Source of the DNA: Pokkaliibacter sp. MBI-7
Lineage (GTDB): Bacteria > Pseudomonadota > Gammaproteobacteria > Pseudomonadales > Balneatricaceae
Reading direction: 5' to 3'
NCBI RefSeq assembly: GCF_029846635.1
Contig: NZ_JARVTG010000001.1
Coordinates: 3,143,501-3,207,500, forward strand
DNA: 64,000 nt
The number at the start of each line of letters is the position of its first letter. The first letter of the stretch is position 1. Below are positions 63,596-64,000 of the stretch, piece after piece. Below the pieces are notes generated by a model. It was not told the origin of the DNA, searched no databases, and worked only from the letters and a program-made list of their open reading frames with translations. A program made the translations under genes and the position numbers.

Positions 63596-64000
63596 AAGCT
63601 GCGTGAATGTCCCTTTCAATAACACGGTGTGGTTCGTCCCTCACCGCCCCCCTACGATGTACCGGTAGCAGCGCCTGCTACGTATCCCGGTAGGGTGTGA
63701 TTCACGCAGTGAATCGCACCGGTTGTCACCTCTTGCAGTGTGAATGCCTCCACCCGCTAACACGGTGCGGTTCGTCCCTCACCGCCCCTACCGTTACACC
63801 GGTCGCCAGCGCCTGCCACGTATCCCGGTAGGGTGTTATGAACGCGGTGAATCGCACCGGTTGTCACCTCTTGCAGCGTGAGTGCCTCCACCCGTTAACA
63901 CGGTCGCCCCTACCGCTACACGGGTCGCCAGCGCCTGCTACGTCTCCCGGTAGGGTGTGATGAACGCAGTGAATCGCACCGACGGTCACCTTCTTACAGC
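63596..64000. repeat. 138-bp tandem repeats running off the window end
   Basis: Three consecutive units mark the same point (CACGG) at 63623, 63761 and 63899, a period of 138 bp. Each contains CGGTAGGGTG, a hairpin-forming GATTCACGCAGTGAATC-like segment and ATCGCACCG; the third unit lacks the GTTCGTCCCTCACCG part. They are the reverse-complement family of the single copy at 44.4 kb. No gene is visible. Confidence 0.88.

Noticed and set aside
63596..64000. Possible CRISPR array
   Set aside because: The repeats are 138 bp, contiguous, imperfect and without unique spacers, and no cas genes are present; they belong to a dispersed intergenic repeat family.

Overview
The window looks like chromosomal DNA of a GC-rich gammaproteobacterium of the Oceanospirillales/Pseudomonadales kind. 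Supporting signs are a Fur-boxed fagA-fumC pair, an AcnA-type aconitase, an E. coli-like RluA and NsrR, a guanidine-I (ykkC) riboswitch operon of the pseudomonad kind, and anthranilate dioxygenase genes very close to AntABC of Acinetobacter/Pseudomonas. No rRNA, tRNA, prophage or CRISPR array was seen. The species cannot be fixed from sequence alone.

Layout. 0-2.1 kb: end of an Lrp/AsnC regulator, an NAD(P)-binding oxidoreductase and its divergent LysR regulator. 2.1-7.1 kb: acnA facing away from a Fur-controlled fagA-fumC pair. 7.3-14.8 kb: AraC regulator, NepI-like exporter, PhzF-like isomerase, a LysR regulator divergent from an NmrA/SDR pair, and an exported alpha/beta hydrolase. 14.8-22 kb: P-type cation ATPase, DUF1835 protein, HpxO-type urate hydroxylase, NsrR and a small envelope protein. 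22.3-30.5 kb: guanidine-I riboswitch, a NitT/TauT-type ABC transporter, two DUF1989 proteins (carboxyguanidine deiminase type) and a 1201-residue biotin-dependent carboxylase. Together these form a guanidine assimilation operon, which an intact IS4-family element abuts with a 10-bp target duplication. 32-34.7 kb: two small lipoproteins, a hypothetical protein and an EamA exporter.

35-45.2 kb: antAB, a block of tandem repeats, antC, then a branched-chain-type ABC transporter operon ending in an HGGYW alpha/beta hydrolase, and a convergent TetR gene. antA and the transporter operon share the same tandem XylS/AntR-like operator with identical geometry, which ties the transporter to anthranilate (tryptophan/kynurenine) catabolism. 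45.4-47.8 kb: purU, a VOC protein and a membrane fatty-acid-hydroxylase-type protein. 47.8-57.4 kb: an alpha-glucoside module (LacI regulator, MalK-type ATPase, GH13 alpha-glucosidase, two permeases, binding protein) divergent from a ScrY/LamB-type porin, with LacI-type operators on both sides and an unlisted 50-codon reading frame ahead of the porin. 57.5-61.2 kb: rluA, a chemoreceptor and a TetR regulator. 61.3-63.4 kb: a trpBA pair under a large palindromic TetR-type operator. 63.4-64 kb: a 146-bp fully palindromic element and 138-bp tandem repeats that belong to the same repeat family as copies at 36.9 and 44.4 kb.

The strongest points for follow-up are the shared AntR-like operator linking antABC to the transporter, the guanidine operon with an IS at its 3' end and no allophanate hydrolase in the window, the TetR-controlled trpBA with an altered TrpA signature, and the amplified repeat family.
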